From NCBI GenBank assembly GCA_038380435.1, contig JAWZYU010000055.1, forward strand, positions 2,873,680 to 2,937,679: a stretch of DNA of 64,000 nt, read 5' to 3'. Positions 21,889 through 34,417 of the stretch are shown here, piece after piece. The notes under the pieces were generated by a model that was given only the letters and a program-made list of their open reading frames with translations, ran no database searches and was not told where the DNA came from. A program made the position numbers and the translations under genes. Source of the DNA: Ryuthela nishihirai. Lineage: Eukaryota; Arthropoda; Arachnida; Araneae; Heptathelidae. Numbering within the stretch: the stretch's first letter is position 1; the number at the start of each line of letters is the position of its first letter.

Positions 21889-22195
21889 TTCAAATCAAGA
21901 TTCTCAATATGATTAAAAATTAATCCATAGTGAATGCACAGTATTCCCTGTTAAGATAGACATCAAACATTAATAGATTATGAAAATGCGGTAGCTTTAG
22001 AGACCTTCTTATTAACATCTGATAATAGCAATGACTGAAAAAGTTGCATCTTCTCAAGTATAGATGGTGCTGTCTTAGCCACGTCTCGAAGATTTATAAG
22101 GTCTTATTCTGAAAATTTTCATTGTCCATTGCGTGGTGCAATGGTAGCTCGCTCTGGCATTAATCTGGAGAGATGCATGTTAAATTCCTGCTGTG
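21889..22195. repeat. Direct repeat copy 1 (about 305 bp) with tRNA-like segment
   Basis: Nearly identical to 22883-23182. Towards its end it contains a tRNA-like stretch (GCGTGGTGCAATGGTAGC, CTCTGG...CTGGAG stem, TTAAATTCCTG). This resembles a Trp- or Gln-type tRNA-derived SINE head, so a third SINE family may be present. Confidence 0.9.
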
Positions 22196-22882
22196 ATAAT
22201 TCCATAATCATGAATTATTCTTCAATCACTTGATAGTCAGATTGCAGTCAGAGACAAAAATATTAATAATTTCTAAGTTATGAGCTGACACATCTTTAAT
22301 CTTAGAGCATTGAAACAAAATGCACATCGTTTTTTCTTACAATTATCATCTTTTTTTTTTTCATAAATAGAAAAAGTGCAAACATTTTATCTGTACTAGA
22401 ACCTTCACTTTTTAGTTATGAGTTTCATTCAATAAGTGTATTATTTTTTCAGTATTGCCCAAAACTATTATAAAGGAAAAAATCTTTTCAGTAAATTAAA
22501 ATTTTTTAAATATGTATTGGTCATTAAATTGTGGTAATATCAATGTCATTTGCAAAAGTTTGAATATGTATGATCACACTGCCTGTAGAAACTCTTAGTC
22601 ATCACTGACAAATTGTTAAACATAGAGAAGGTGGCGAATGCATGTATAGTTCTGTAAATAGTGTCAATGAACTATATTTTCTTGGTTTGAGTGTTATAAT
22701 TAGGTCTTGATTGATCATCAGTGGCATGTAAAATCCATTACTTTGCAAGAGTTCCAGCAGCAAGTTGATCTCAAGGACTAATATAAGGGGTATATGATTA
22801 CTGCACGTGACAGTATATATTGTGCAGCAACATGGATCTGACTGATTTTATGGTAGGTTGCAGACAGAGTTGGGGAGAGGCT
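22196..22882. repeat. About 690-bp segment shared with 25735-26420
   Basis: Almost base-for-base the same as 25735-26420, from TCCATAATCATGAA to CAGAGTTGGGGAGAGGC. Here it lies between the two 305-bp direct repeats. Near its end (ATG at 22832) it encodes MDLTDFMVGCRQSWGEA, resembling the start of some Tc1 transposases (tentative). Confidence 0.9.
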
Positions 22883-23182
22883 TCTCAATATGTGATTAAA
22901 AATTAATCCATAGTGAATGCACAGTATTCCCTGTTAAGATACACATCAAACATTAATAGATTATGAAAATGCGGTAGCTTTAGAGACCTTATTAACATCT
23001 GATAATAGCAACAACTGAAAAAGTTGCATCTTCTCAAGTATAGATGGTGCTGTCTCAGCCACGTCTCGAAGATTTATAAGGTCTTATTCTGAAAAATTTC
23101 ATTGTCCATTGCGTGGTGCAATGGTAGCACACTCTGGCATGAATCTGGAGAGATGCATATTCAATTCCTGCTGTGTTGGTGA
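22883..23182. repeat. Direct repeat copy 2 (about 300 bp)
   Basis: Matches 21889-22195 with a few substitutions and small gaps. It starts sharply at TTCTCAATATG and ends at TTCCTGCTGTG. After it the mariner-like element continues. Confidence 0.9.
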
Positions 23183-23194
23183 ATTTTTTTCAGA

Positions 23195-24400
23195 ATCTGT
23201 TAATCAATATGTGAACCATTCATATCAAAATATGCTGGAAACGTAATATGGAAGGGTCCACAGTTGCTTGAAACATGTCTTGGGGAATGGCTGCAACATG
23301 CTGTTATTCTTGTGTTCAGTTCAGCAAGTGATTCAACATTGCCTTGGTAAACTTGCTTTTCAAATAACCTCATAACCAAAAATTGCATGGGTTTAGGTCG
23401 GGGGAACATGGTGACCAAGCTTTGGAAAACATTCATGAAATTATACTGGCCTCTCCTAATGTGGTATGCAACAATTATGTTGCCGTATGTGCAATATGGG
23501 GTGGCGTCCCATCCTGCATGAAGATTATGGAATCTAGGCAATTTCTTTCTTGCAAAGCTGGAATAATTTTGTGTCGGAGAAGATCTGTGTGACGTGGTCC
23601 ATTTACTGATCGATGCACGGGGCCTTAAGTGATTTCAACGAAAAATGGCCCGATTATAAAGTTTGCAGTAAACCCACACCATACAGTTACATCATAGTCA
23701 GAGTGTAGAGGCACAGCATGTGGATGTGTAGGTCTCCATATTCGGCAGTTGTGCATATTCACTGCTCCTGTAAAGAAAAATGCGACTCATCGGTCCATAA
23801 GACTTTTGAAAGCTACGTGTCATCGAGCTGCATTCTTGCCAGAAATTGCAAAACAAAATCTGTGTGCTGTTCAGGGTCTCCTGGGTCAGCTGCTGCACCC
23901 TATGAGTTTTATAAGTATGCCATTTCAGGATGCACCATATAATTTTATGGAAGTTGCAGTTACCATGATACCTGTCTCGCACTAACTAGAAGTAGCTCTA
24001 ATTGCAACTAGATTTCTGCAATGATAAGTGCAGAAATGCACTTATCGTTACAATGTGCAAGATGTCTTCCACATTGCTTTCTGCAACAAAGGGGCTGCCA
24101 GCCTTTACCCAGAACCACACCCAACTCTCCTGTTTCTTCAAATTTCTGTATCGTATTCTTCAGTCCATTTAGTGACAAAGGTCCTTATATCTTTCAGACA
24201 GTGGCATTACTGCTGTTTTGGTAAGGGTTTCACTAGCAAAGCTCGATCCTTCTTGCAGATACCCATGGTTCCTTCTAACAATTACAGGGAAGACATCACA
24301 TTTTATAGTGTGCCTTATGCAACTATCACATGTGATTGGTTGCAATATCATGAGAAATTGGCATGTTCTACCACGTTTTTAGCGCACCCACGCCACTTGG
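23195..24400 (-). pseudogene. Mariner-like transposase pseudogene
   Basis: On the minus strand, 23982-23698 gives HKIIWCILKWHTYKTHRVQQ, LTQETLNSTQILFCNFW and a RIFLYRSSEYAQLPNMETYT block corresponding to the TDEAWFHLSGYVNxQN region. 23541-23200 gives WDATPYCTYGNIIVAYHI, PRPKPMQFLVMRLFEKQVYQ (a decayed PRSPDLTPxDFFLWGxLKxxVY) and ELNTRITACCSHSPRHVSS. Order and motifs match a mariner-related family common in arthropods. The catalytic residues are largely lost and frames shift between blocks. Confidence 0.8.
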
Positions 24401-24954
24401 TGGCACTAACACTAATTTTTTTTATTTGCAAATTCTCTACCCCATTTTCTTATCAAGGTATCCACCACTTTTTTTTTTGTGATCCGTTGAGTAGATCCTT
24501 TTCTACATCGCTCTGAGTACTGCAGTTTAATTATAACCACCCTGTACATTAACATATATGTTATATAAGTTCACAAACCTTTTCACTTCTGTGAAAAGTC
24601 ATAGAAAACATTTTTAGAAACTTCAGTTCTATGTTTATGTATACTTTTTTGCTTTAACTTATTTTAACAGTTCACACTGCAGTCTTAAGAGGTAAAGAAA
24701 TGCCTAATAGTATAAATTCTCAATGAAAGACAAATGAAAAATTTAAGTATACAAGTTTATTGTTAATGAAAATTGCACAGAAGGAAAGTCTGTTGGATAA
24801 TTCAAGTACTATACACTACATACAAAAGACTAGATAGTATGATCATCTATTAAGAAAGCTGTTTACTTATTTTAACAATATAAGTACATTGCAGTTTTGC
24901 TCCAATTGTTTCGACCCAAAATAATTTTCTTCACTAACTCGCATCCTGTAAGAA

Positions 24955-25190
24955 AGAACACCATGGGTTTGGAAAGGCCTCTGTCAATTGGATGTTATGT
25001 TAATCTGTGGCCTCACATGTGTTGCCGAACCCTGTGTATGTTAAAGAAATACTAGTTGGATTTGATAGAAGGCTTCATCTGTATCATAACTCAAGTGGAT
25101 CCCAGCCTCTGCTCTTGGGGATGTTGTGACCTGGTCATTAAGCCCATTGTGCAAAAAATGCCACTAAGAGGTAAAATAACCCAGCCTAAT
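24955..25190 (+). mobile_element. Old SINE-A, head missing
   Basis: Starts in the body at about GGGTTTGGAAAGGCC and retains GTTAAAGAAA, AGTGGATCC, GACCTGGTCATTAAGCCCA and GAGGTAAAATAACCCA. The tRNA-like head is absent. Confidence 0.8.
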
Positions 25191-25734
25191 TATATTGATG
25201 CTTTCAAGTTGATAGTCAGATTGCAGCCAGTGAATTTTGTTTTTCTATTTCACTTCATGTGTGGATTCTATTGTTTTATCATCCATAGGCTGATCTGGGT
25301 GCTCTATACTCCTGCATTCTTACAAGAATCTAGAGATATAATGCTTTGAATACCTTTATCAGCATTAATATGTGATTTTATATATTTTATTAAACAGTTG
25401 CTTTTTTTTGTGACATTTGGATTTTTTTTTACGTCTAAAACTTTTCCACAAAGTATTAAGTGTTGCCCATGCACTTCAGCTTCTGAACTGGAATGGGTTT
25501 ATTTCCCATACTCCCAATTTAAGAATAATCAGTTGTAAAAAGTGATCAAAGGTCATGATATATCCACCATAAATAAATAACATACAATAATTTACCCTCC
25601 CATAATGATGGCATAGCATTATTGTACTATTGTCAATAATGTGCCAAGATAATTTCAAGATAATTCCTGAATTATCAGATGAAAGTGTAATAAGTACATG
25701 CTTGTCAAATAAGATAATTCCTATATTGCAATTT

Positions 25735-26420
25735 CCATAATCATGAAATTTATTCTTCAATCACTGTTGATAGTCAGATTGCAGTCAGAGACAAAAATAT
25801 TAATAATTTCTAAATTATGAGCTGACACATCTTTAATCTTAGAGCATTGAAATAAAATGCACATCGTTTTTTCTTACAATTATCGTCTTTTTTTTTTTTT
25901 CATAAATAGAAAAAGTGCAAACATTTTATCTGTACTAGAACCTTCACTTTTTAGTTATGAGTTTCATTCAATAAGTGTATTTTTTTTCAGTATTGCCCAA
26001 AACTATTGTAAAGGAAAAAACCTTTTCAGTAAATTAAAATTTTTTAAATATGTATTGGTCATTAAATAGTGGTAATATCAATGTCATTTGCAAAAGTTTG
26101 AATATGTATGATCACACTGCCTGTAGAAACTCTTAGTCATCACTGACAAATTGTTAAACATAGAGAAGGTCGTGAATGCATGTATAGTTCTGTAAATGGT
26201 GTCAATGAACTATATTATCTTGGTTTGAGTGTTATAATTAGGTCTTGATTGATCATCAGTGGCATGTAAAATCCATTACTTTGCAAGAGTTCCAGCAGCA
26301 AGTTGATCTCAAGGACTAATGTAAGGGGTATATGATTACTGCACATGACAGTATATATTGTGCAGCAACATGGATCTGACTAATTTTATGGTAGGTTGCA
26401 GACAGAGTTGGGGAGAGGCA
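25735..26420. repeat. Second copy of 690-bp segment
   Basis: Near-identical to 22196-22882 but without the flanking 305-bp direct repeats. It holds a poly-T tract and ends at GTTGGGGAGAGGC, then unrelated sequence. The same MDLT.FMVGCRQSWGEA reading occurs at 26370. Confidence 0.9.
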
Positions 26421-26454
26421 CAAGAGTAACATGCCAGTCATCCCTCAGTAAATG

Positions 26455-26793
26455 GAGAGGTGAGTCGTGGTAGCATGCCAGGCTTGTAATTTGTAGTTCC
26501 CAGGTTTGAGTCCAATCCATGCCAGGTTAACTATTAAAGGGAGATTTATCTCCCTTGAACTTTCACCCTGCCCAATGGGGCACTGATGAGCTTGGAATTG
26601 TCACCGTTCCTAGGATGTAAAGCCTGTGTACTTTAAAAAACAAACTATATGGCCTTGATGGGAAGTTACCATCTGTCTCCTAACAGCTGTTCAGTGGGTC
26701 GGTCCTCTTTCCCCAATTTTTTCTGAGTCTTTGTCATTTAGCCAGTTTTGGGCAAAAAAATGTCACTTGGAGGTAAAACAAACCAACCCTTGG
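26455..26793 (+). mobile_element. Old SINE-A
   Basis: Head GGTAGCATGCCAGGCTTGTA and CCCAGGTTTGAGTCC; a duplicated GAGATTTATCTCCC area; then the usual body and a GAGGTAAAACAAACCAACCC tail. Diverged. Confidence 0.85.
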
Positions 26794-28692
26794 GAAATGA
26801 GTTATCAGCATACCTTTGTTATCAGAATCACTCATTTTTTGCTGTCCCTTATGGGCTTTGTCCCAGGGTGGGTAGGAAGGACTGTATCATTCAAGTAACT
26901 AGGATTTCAGTTTCACTTTACAGGATTTAACCATTTTATTGAGTGTATTTATCCTGAGAGTATAGACTTTATTAAGTATTTCCTGAATGCATTCTGTTTC
27001 ATACCAGTTCTACTTTTGCACCACCATCAAATATTGGAATACCTGTGCATTGCAATTTTCTACATTTCCAGGTTTTTTTTCAGGTTATAGTTATTAGAGG
27101 GAGAAATAGAAGCATCCCAATGTTAGGTAAATGGATAGTCAAATTTAAGGCTCTGTAGCTTGAAATTTTCATGCAAAAATATGACTAAAGATAAGGATCT
27201 CAATAAAATTTATCAAATCTCTTTTCCAGAATTTTTATTATGATAATTTATTTAAAAATACAGAAGCCAGAATATTCAACAGTAGAAATACCAGTCCATA
27301 GAAACTTACATCAGATGAAGAATGATAAAAGGATTATGCGAACTTGTATATACTTTTCAAGCCAAGTGCCAACTATTTGCCTTTCTATTGGTGTATTTGA
27401 CAGTCAATTATCACTAGACTTTTAACATATCCAACATGGACTCGTGTTTTATCGTTATGCAGTAATGGTGGTAGCTTTTGACATCCTTTGGGATTATTCT
27501 GATAATTTTTCTTTAGATGTCAGTTAAAATTTAGGGATGCGAGCTAAATACAGGACTTTAAGGGTTAAATGCGTGACATAATATGAGAATTTACCTCAGA
27601 AATTATATATATATATAACACATCCACAACAGCTTGCTTTTTGTCTACCTGGGGAGTTGTCAGTCTGTGTGGCTTGACCATTTCTCCCCCATAGTGGGGG
27701 AACTATTGTTCACTGAGTTTCAAATGCTATGAGATATTCTGTAGCTTTGTCCAAAGGAATTCACCTCTAAAATGTTCAATGAGGTGTAATAACTATCATT
27801 GTTGTGGTTACATATCCAAACTTCCGTAACTGTTTAAATACTGGTTGTAAATTGAGGTAAGAGATTTGACCAATATATTCATCTTCAGTTGCATATTTTT
27901 TATGAAAAGTTTAAGAAGTTATAGAGCTACAAATTTTATTCACCATTGACTTAAACATGCAAATGTTTTCATTTTTATTTCTAGTAATACCATGCCTTGG
28001 GGGTAGATAATCTTTTGACAGATTCATACAAATTCAGCGGTTATCATTGTGTGGGAAATCTTTGAAATTGTGAAAGCCTTACCAAGAAAGTAATTGTAAA
28101 TGGCTAACCAATGGTGAGCATTTGATATGTTCTACTAAGCAATGGTGCATCCGTACTACACTCATGGAATCTTTTGTGCATCTGATGAGCATTCTTTCCC
28201 ATTGTGACCTAGGTTTTAATTGAAATCTCACTGATTCGTTTTGGAGAACATTACGCACTACTGCCTCTACTAAGACAAAGTGTGTGTGTGTTTTGTGAAG
28301 GATTCATCATGGTGGTTGGAGTGAAAGTAATTTGTTTCATTTTCTGATCAATTAATGAGAGACACCTTAGTGTAATCCATTTTTCAGCAAAAATGAAAGC
28401 ACAATCTTACCAACCCTAAATACATACCAGTTTCACATGTTCATAAATTATAATATTCTTCTGAAAACCTGTAAATATAGAATCCAGGCTTGTTAAAAAA
28501 AACTTAATATCAAAATGCTACTTGAAATGTGAGAAAGTATGTGAATATGAAAGCAAAACTAAGTTGCATTATAGAAGTCCATATGCTAAAATTCAGCTGT
28601 GGAATTTTGGGAGAAGGGAGGTCTTGTAAGTCCAGAAAGAACTGGGCCACTTCCAACTTTTGGGACCCCCTAGCCAGGATAAAATTTGTTGT
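26794..28692. other. AT-rich stretch, no gene seen
   Basis: No domain or exon could be supported. A short TA repeat lies near 27604. Confidence 0.6.
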
Positions 28693-28882
28693 CCTGTGGC
28701 CAAGTGGTTAGTGTGCTTGAATACTGATCTAAGGGACCTGGTTTCAAACATCGGATAAGGCACGGATGTTTGTGTTTTTCTGTTGAAATCCTGCCATTCT
28801 CACAGACCTATGGCGCGTAAACTGGCAATCTCTTGTCAAGCCTCTGTGGCAGGCAGCTGCTTTAGGGGGGTATTATATACAA
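28693..28882 (+). mobile_element. SINE-B
   Basis: tRNA-like head GTGGCCAAGTGGTTAGTGTG, CTGATCTAAGGGACCTGG (Ser/Leu-type), then TCTGTTGAAATCCTGCCATT, CTCTGTGGCAGGCAGCTGCT and a GGGGGGTATTATA tail. Diverged. Confidence 0.85.
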
Positions 28883-29789
28883 AAATTACCACCCAAGCAA
28901 GTTGTTCACCACATAGATTTGACAGAAGCTTGTTATATAATATGCTGTAGGCCAGTAAGTGATATGTAGAAATTCAACACCAGAAAAGAAGTATCCATGT
29001 CTTATCTGAGATTTATAAGTTAAAAAAAAGCCTTACTGAATCACACCTATTATTGTTATATCTGATATAAAAATTTCTGAATCTGAGGGACACAACCTCG
29101 AGGCTTGACTAACAATCCTTAAATCATATAAAATTCAATATGTTTTTTCTTCATACACAGTTATTTCTATGTTAAATGTATGTTATCCTATTGTGTTTAC
29201 ACAATTTAATCTTGTTAAAATATGCAGTTAAAGGAATATTTTTTATCAGCGAGAGTATGTTTTTGTAAGTCAATAAATGGACAGAGCTTGGTCAAATGAA
29301 GGGGGCAAAAATAAATAATTCAGAAAAATAATTTTTTAGGTCTCTGATTCTGTGTTTGCTGATCAATATATATATAAAATGTCATATTCCATGCAGGAAA
29401 TGTGTATCCCTTTTAGATGTTAATGATTGTGGACTAGGAAGTGAATAATATGAAGTTGTTAGTTTTTGATAGAACTAAGGTGTCAGTAGATGGAGTAAAT
29501 TTGATTAAAAAATGAAGTTAATAATCACACATACTGTCATCTTCTGAATGTGTTATATTTTTATTTTCTTTTACACTTTTGTAACAGTTTAAATATTTTA
29601 CATCCATGTCCCTTTGCAGTTAGCAAATTTTTTACATTTTTTTAATGCGACTTTGGCTTTGTTAATTTGTGGGAAGAATAACACCCCTAAGAAAATGATG
29701 GTAGGATTTGGTTTGTAGAGAATAATGATCTACAAATCTGTTTGCTTATTATTACAACTTTTATTTTTTACTACACAAGATTTGGTATA
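28883..29789. other. AT-rich stretch, no gene seen
   Basis: No feature recognised beyond AT-rich sequence. Confidence 0.6.
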
Positions 29790-29982
29790 ATTAGTGTGTA
29801 CCAGGTTGGTAGTTTGATCTTCTCGTGTTTTAATCCCAGCGGTGCCTTTGGCTGGATTTGCTTCGCTAATCCATTCTCTGCCCTGGGTGAGAAAGATGAC
29901 ACCAGTGCACGTGAAAATTGGATGCAACATTAAATTGTGCCCTCTTTGCAAGATAGCCATATTCTGTATCTCCTAATAGCTG
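29790..29982 (+). repeat. Old SINE-A, 5' half (split by younger copy)
   Basis: Decayed SINE-A head and body (CCAGGTTGGTAGT, TTTTAATCCCAGC). It ends at the 11-bp target duplicate CCTAATAGCTG (29972-29982) and continues at 30376. Confidence 0.75.
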
Positions 29983-30375
29983 GGGGCGGGGGTGGCTTAG
30001 TCGGTAGCGCGCCAGGCTCGTAATCTGTAGTTCCCAGGTTCGAGTCCCAGCTGGGTCAGCGTTGAGATTTATCTCCGCAAAATCCCCCGCCCTGCCCACG
30101 GTCAGTAGGGGACACCGATGGGCTTGGAAAGGCCGCCGTCCGTCGGATGGGACGTTAAGCCGTGGCCCCGTGTGCGGGAGAGCCATACCCTGTGCACGTT
30201 AAAGAACACGCTGGATGGCCTTGACGGGAGGCTACCATCTGTCTCCCAACAGCTGTTCCAGTGGGTCCCCTCCCCCAACCTTCTCTGAGCCTTCGGGGTC
30301 CATGTGACCTGGCCATTTAGCCCATGGTGTGCAAAAAAGTGCCGCTCAGAGGTAAAACAACCCAACCAACCCAAC
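29983..30375 (+). mobile_element. Young SINE-A inserted in old SINE-A
   Basis: Essentially consensus SINE-A, full length, with a AAACAACCCAACCAACCCAA tail. Flanked by CCTAATAGCTG at 29972-29982 and 30376-30386. Together with the copies at 47405, 48048 and 49555 it defines the young consensus. Confidence 0.95.
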
Positions 30376-30495
30376 CCTAATAGCTGTTCAGTCAATCTTT
30401 TTACCAAACTTCTTTGAACCATTTGGGTCCATGTGATCTGATCATTTATTCTGTTTTATTTAAAAAGAAGTGTTCCTTAGAAGCAAAAGAATCTG
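30376..30495 (+). repeat. Old SINE-A, 3' half
   Basis: Continues the copy begun at 29790: TAATAGCTGTTCAGTC, TTTGGGTCCATGTGATCTG and a degraded 3' end. Confidence 0.75.
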
Positions 30496-33149
30496 ACTTT
30501 AGTTACTGTGATTTAATTTCATGCTACTGACAGTTTCACAGTCACAGGTTTGCAAAGTGTTCAGATCTTGTGCTTGGAAGGATAAAATACTGTTCTTTTT
30601 CTCAGCTACTTTTCCAGCAAACCAAAAATATTTTTGTTATTTTACACTTAATACTCAGTAAAAAGATTAAAAATCCAACAGAAAATGAAATAAATCACCA
30701 TACAATAAAATTGTTAATCTTCTATATTGTTTTCGACTTGACTACCACTTTTGCTTATTTTAATATCTTCAAAAACTGATTTTGAAATTTAATGTTTTTT
30801 AAACCTGTTTAATTTTTCTGGAAACAAAATACTCTTACATCTTTTGTATCTCAAGTTAAATAAGTCTCATCAGTCAACCTCATCTGTTTCCTAGCCATAA
30901 AGGGATGAACATTGCATTTATTCGGTGCCTTATCAGGTTGATGAATAATAATTCCCAAAATATAAATATCACATTGATCAGAATTTTTTTTCTGAAACCT
31001 GCATTATTTGGGAGTGATTGCTACCTAAGCAAAACTAATCTGCTGAATAGTGTTCTATCAGGATTGCCATTCAGTTTTTAAAACAGCTTTTAAGTCTTTA
31101 CAAGTCATTTTCATAGCTATTTCTATCCAAAATATGTAATTTGATTTAACTGCTCAAATTTGCTGGAAACACCAGTTTTCATTTTGCCAATACCATCTGA
31201 GCCAGCCATAGGACATTTAAGAAAACAACAAAAACATGGTAATATAACCTTATCTCTTTTAATTTGGAACTTTTAAGAGTTAAAAACCTTAAGTAATATT
31301 ATAGTAATTGAGAAACCCTACCCAAATCTTATTCCCCCCCCCCCAAAAAAAAAAAAAAAAAAAAAAAACTTGGTGAGAATTTATAGATTTTAGAATGAAA
31401 AGTTCACAAATTTGAGTGTTTTGAAAATGAACCCTATTTTGTTAAATTTTTTTAAATAGAGAATAAATGGAAATCAGTTTTGAAAGGAGGGCATGCATTG
31501 TTTAAAGACATTACTTGATTTTGGTGTAATATATACACTATATCTCAAAATCGAAAATTTTAGAATTTTACTTGAAATGAACTTTTCAGTTATTCTTGAA
31601 GGTGTGATATTGCTGAAGGAATATACCCTACATACTTGTAAGACTTCTGTTGGCGATGCAAAATATGAATTTTTTTTCAAAAAGAATAGCATCATATTAT
31701 TGAAATTACTTCTTTTAAAAGAGTTCCTTGCAGCTTGGCAGCCATGCTTGATGCAATATTGTGATAATCTAAATGCTTGCTGTCAGAGCATTTTTGTATT
31801 GCAAATTACCCAATTCACAAGTTGATACCACTAGCTGTGCAACTGTTTCTCCAAATATCTTTCCTTTAGCAATATTCTTTTGCAGTGCATCTTGTGTTTT
31901 AAAGGCTGCAAAGGATTTGATAAAGATTAACCATATGAGCACTATGAATGTATGGTACATTTGAAGCCCTCAAAGGTAAATCTTTATTAAAACCTTTTTT
32001 GGTGTATATTTTCCTGGTATGTTTTAATTTTTAAGGCTTTATGAGTATGTTTCTCAAGGATATATTTCATCAGATTCAGCTCATAGAATTGAAAGAACTC
32101 AACCTTTTGCCACTAGTAATATTTGGGGAAAATGTCCATATTCTTCAATACACAAATTCAATTTAATTGCCATATTGTGGTGAACCAGTACTTGAAAGAA
32201 CTCAACCTTTTGCCACTAGTAATATTGGGGGAAAATGTCCATATTCTTCAATACACAAATTCAATTTAATTGCCATATTGTGGTGAACCAGTACTTGTAT
32301 TCCTAAAATGTTAATGTTTTTTTTCCATGATGTTATAGTAACAGAATTTTATGTTTTAAAGAAAAACTAAGATTTTAATTACTTTTACCTATTGAAATAT
32401 CCTTTAATTATATTAAGCGAACTTGTGTGGAAATAATTGTTCACTGGATCATTCAAAAAAGTAAAAATGGCATATTTTACATTGGTAGACTTAGATGACA
32501 GTCCTATAACATTAGCTTACTATCGTGAGAATACTGTTGATAAAGTAATGATTTGGATGATGAAATTATGGAAATATTAAGAACAGCAATTTGCTATGTA
32601 ATGTGTATTTAATAAAACTATTAAATGACCTTACACCAATCTCATTTGCTGATATGTGAGCATATAATTATCAAGAACATTAGAATTTGAAGTAATTGTT
32701 CATCTCGTAGTTCTGTACCTGGTACCCAGCCATATTTTCAATACCTGGAAATTATATGTGCCCTGTACTGTGTGACCCTCATGAGCAGAGGAGGATAAGA
32801 ATAAAAACAAATGAAATGGAATTTCATACTTTACTTTCATTTTTTAGTCTACAAGAAGCATTCAGAGAAATGATATTTTAATTATAATAAACATTTTAGA
32901 AAACAGATTAGCCAACAAATGTTAACAGAACTGTGAAATAACATTTTTCATGATGTGCATAATTATAGTTAATGATTGGTTAACAGTATCTGCTTTTAAA
33001 GTTTTATAAAATTTTGAGTGAAGAATGTGAAAGTGGCACTGGGAATTACCACGCAAACATGGTGGCATTTTGCATTGGGAATTTATATATAAAAAATGAC
33101 TTTTAGCTTCTAAAATCAGCGTTCTTTATAATTTCTCACTGTTTTAAAT
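30496..33149. other. AT-rich stretch with small repeats, no gene seen
   Basis: A C11 then A24 homopolymer block lies at 31334-31368, and a two-copy tandem repeat is listed separately. Open frames at 31493-31964 show no recognisable domain and overlap on both strands. Confidence 0.6.
32089..32297. repeat. 103-bp tandem duplication
   Basis: TTGAAAGAACTCAACCTTTT and the following sequence through TGGTGAACCAGTAC are present twice head to tail (period 103) with almost no divergence, so the duplication is recent. Confidence 0.95.
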
Positions 33150-33300
33150 TGGTTAGTGTTTCGTATTCGAGCCCCGGATTAGGCATGGATGTGTGTGTTG
33201 TTTTTCTGCTGAGGTCCTGCCATCCTCTCAGATCTCCTACTGTGGCATATAAACTGACAGGCTCCTGTCAGACCTCTGTGGCAAGCAGCTGCTTGAAGTA
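33150..33300 (+). mobile_element. SINE-B, head partly deleted
   Basis: TGGTTAGTGTTTCGTATTCG and CCCCGGATTAGGCATGGATG replace a normal head; about 30 bp of the anticodon region are missing. The body TTTTTCTGCTGAGGTCCTGC to CAAGCAGCTGCTTGA is good. Confidence 0.88.
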
Positions 33301-34048
33301 AAGTCTTTATATGTCCTAAGTGTTAACAAAAGATTTTTTGAATTTTATAATTTAATTTCAGAAAATCAAATGGCAACATGAATTTCTGCTAATGTTTTGG
33401 CTTCTGGGCAGAAACGGTTATTTGAGTGATAATTAACCATCAGGAATAACAAAATTCACTAGATAGACATAAAAAGAGGGAAACACGAAGCTTCTTTTTA
33501 AGAGTACTGTTCATTCTAGAAGCTTAAATCTAGCTCATATTTTAGGTTTATGTTTTATTATTCCTGTAGCATGAACACATGAATTGTTGCTGTCAGTATG
33601 CACATTCATCCTACCCAACCAGGTAATATTTGTTTGCTTCCCCTTGTACCCAGTTTTTTTTTCGTATCTGGTACATCACTACCATCCAGATATTCTTATT
33701 TTATTAGTATTCTTTTAAAGCAGAATGTCAAACATAATCCTGAAATACCATTTTATCTGTCACACAGTAATTTTTCCACTGTAGATATTGCACAGCACAG
33801 TTTTGTTAACTAAGAATTAGGAATAAAAATTATTTGTAAACCTAATTTCAGGAAATCTTAGTGTGATTTTTGTTGTAACTTTTTATGAAATTCAGAAAGT
33901 AAGGCTCCCACAGTTTGTTCCCTGCCAAACTGAAAAACATCTCTGGTTGTGTACACCACTGCATGTTCTGTCAAATAATATTACTAAGTGGCAGCAATCA
34001 TCACTGTTGCGCACCCGGAACGGTCAAGTAGCATATCTTGCTTGTGAA
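33301..34048. other. AT-rich stretch, no gene seen
   Basis: Nothing recognised. Confidence 0.6.
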
Positions 34049-34417
34049 GAGGTGGCTCATTTGGTAGTGTGCCAGACTCGTAATCTAAAGTTCCCAGGTT
34101 CAAGTCTCAGCTGGGCCAGCGTTAAAATTTATCTCTGCAAAACTCCCGCCCTCAGTCAGTAGGGGGCACCAGTGGACTTGGAAAGGCTGCTGCTTAGGAT
34201 GGGACATTAAGCCATGGTTCAATGTGCTGGAGAGCCATACCCTGTGCATGTTGAGAACACGCTAGATAGCCTTGATGGTAGGCTACCATTTAACTTCCAA
34301 TGGCTATCCAGTAAGTCCTCTCCCCCAATCTTCTCCGAGTCTCTGGGTCCTTGTGACGTGGCATTTAGCCCATTGTGTGCAAAAAAAGTGTTGCTCAGAG
34401 GTAAAACACCCAACCCG
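34049..34417 (+). mobile_element. Old SINE-A
   Basis: A full-span, moderately diverged copy: GGTGGCTCATTTGGTAGTGT, CCAGGTTCAAGTCTCAGCTG, GGACTTGGAAAGGC, GAGAGCCATACCCTGTGCAT and a GAGGTAAAACACCCAACCC tail. Confidence 0.92.

Larger units (their letters stand above)
21680..24546 (-). mobile_element. Mariner-like element with about 150-bp inverted ends
   Basis: Left (about 21689-21840) and right (about 24400-24540) ends are long inverted repeats. Shared blocks are GGTTATAATTAAACTG, AGTACTCAGAG, AAGGATCTACT, GATCACA, GGGTAGAGAATT and TTAGTGTTAGTGCCACCA. The right outer edge is CCACCCTGTA. The interior holds a minus-strand transposase pseudogene and a later rearrangement (21889-23182). The exact outer left edge is uncertain. 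Confidence 0.85.

Noticed and set aside
21889..23182. LTR retrotransposon
   Set aside because: The direct repeats are about 300 bp, but there is no TG...CA boundary, primer-binding site, polypurine tract or gag-pol, and the internal part occurs alone elsewhere.
31493..31964. Overlapping open frames on both strands as genes
   Set aside because: AT-rich chance frames with no recognisable family.
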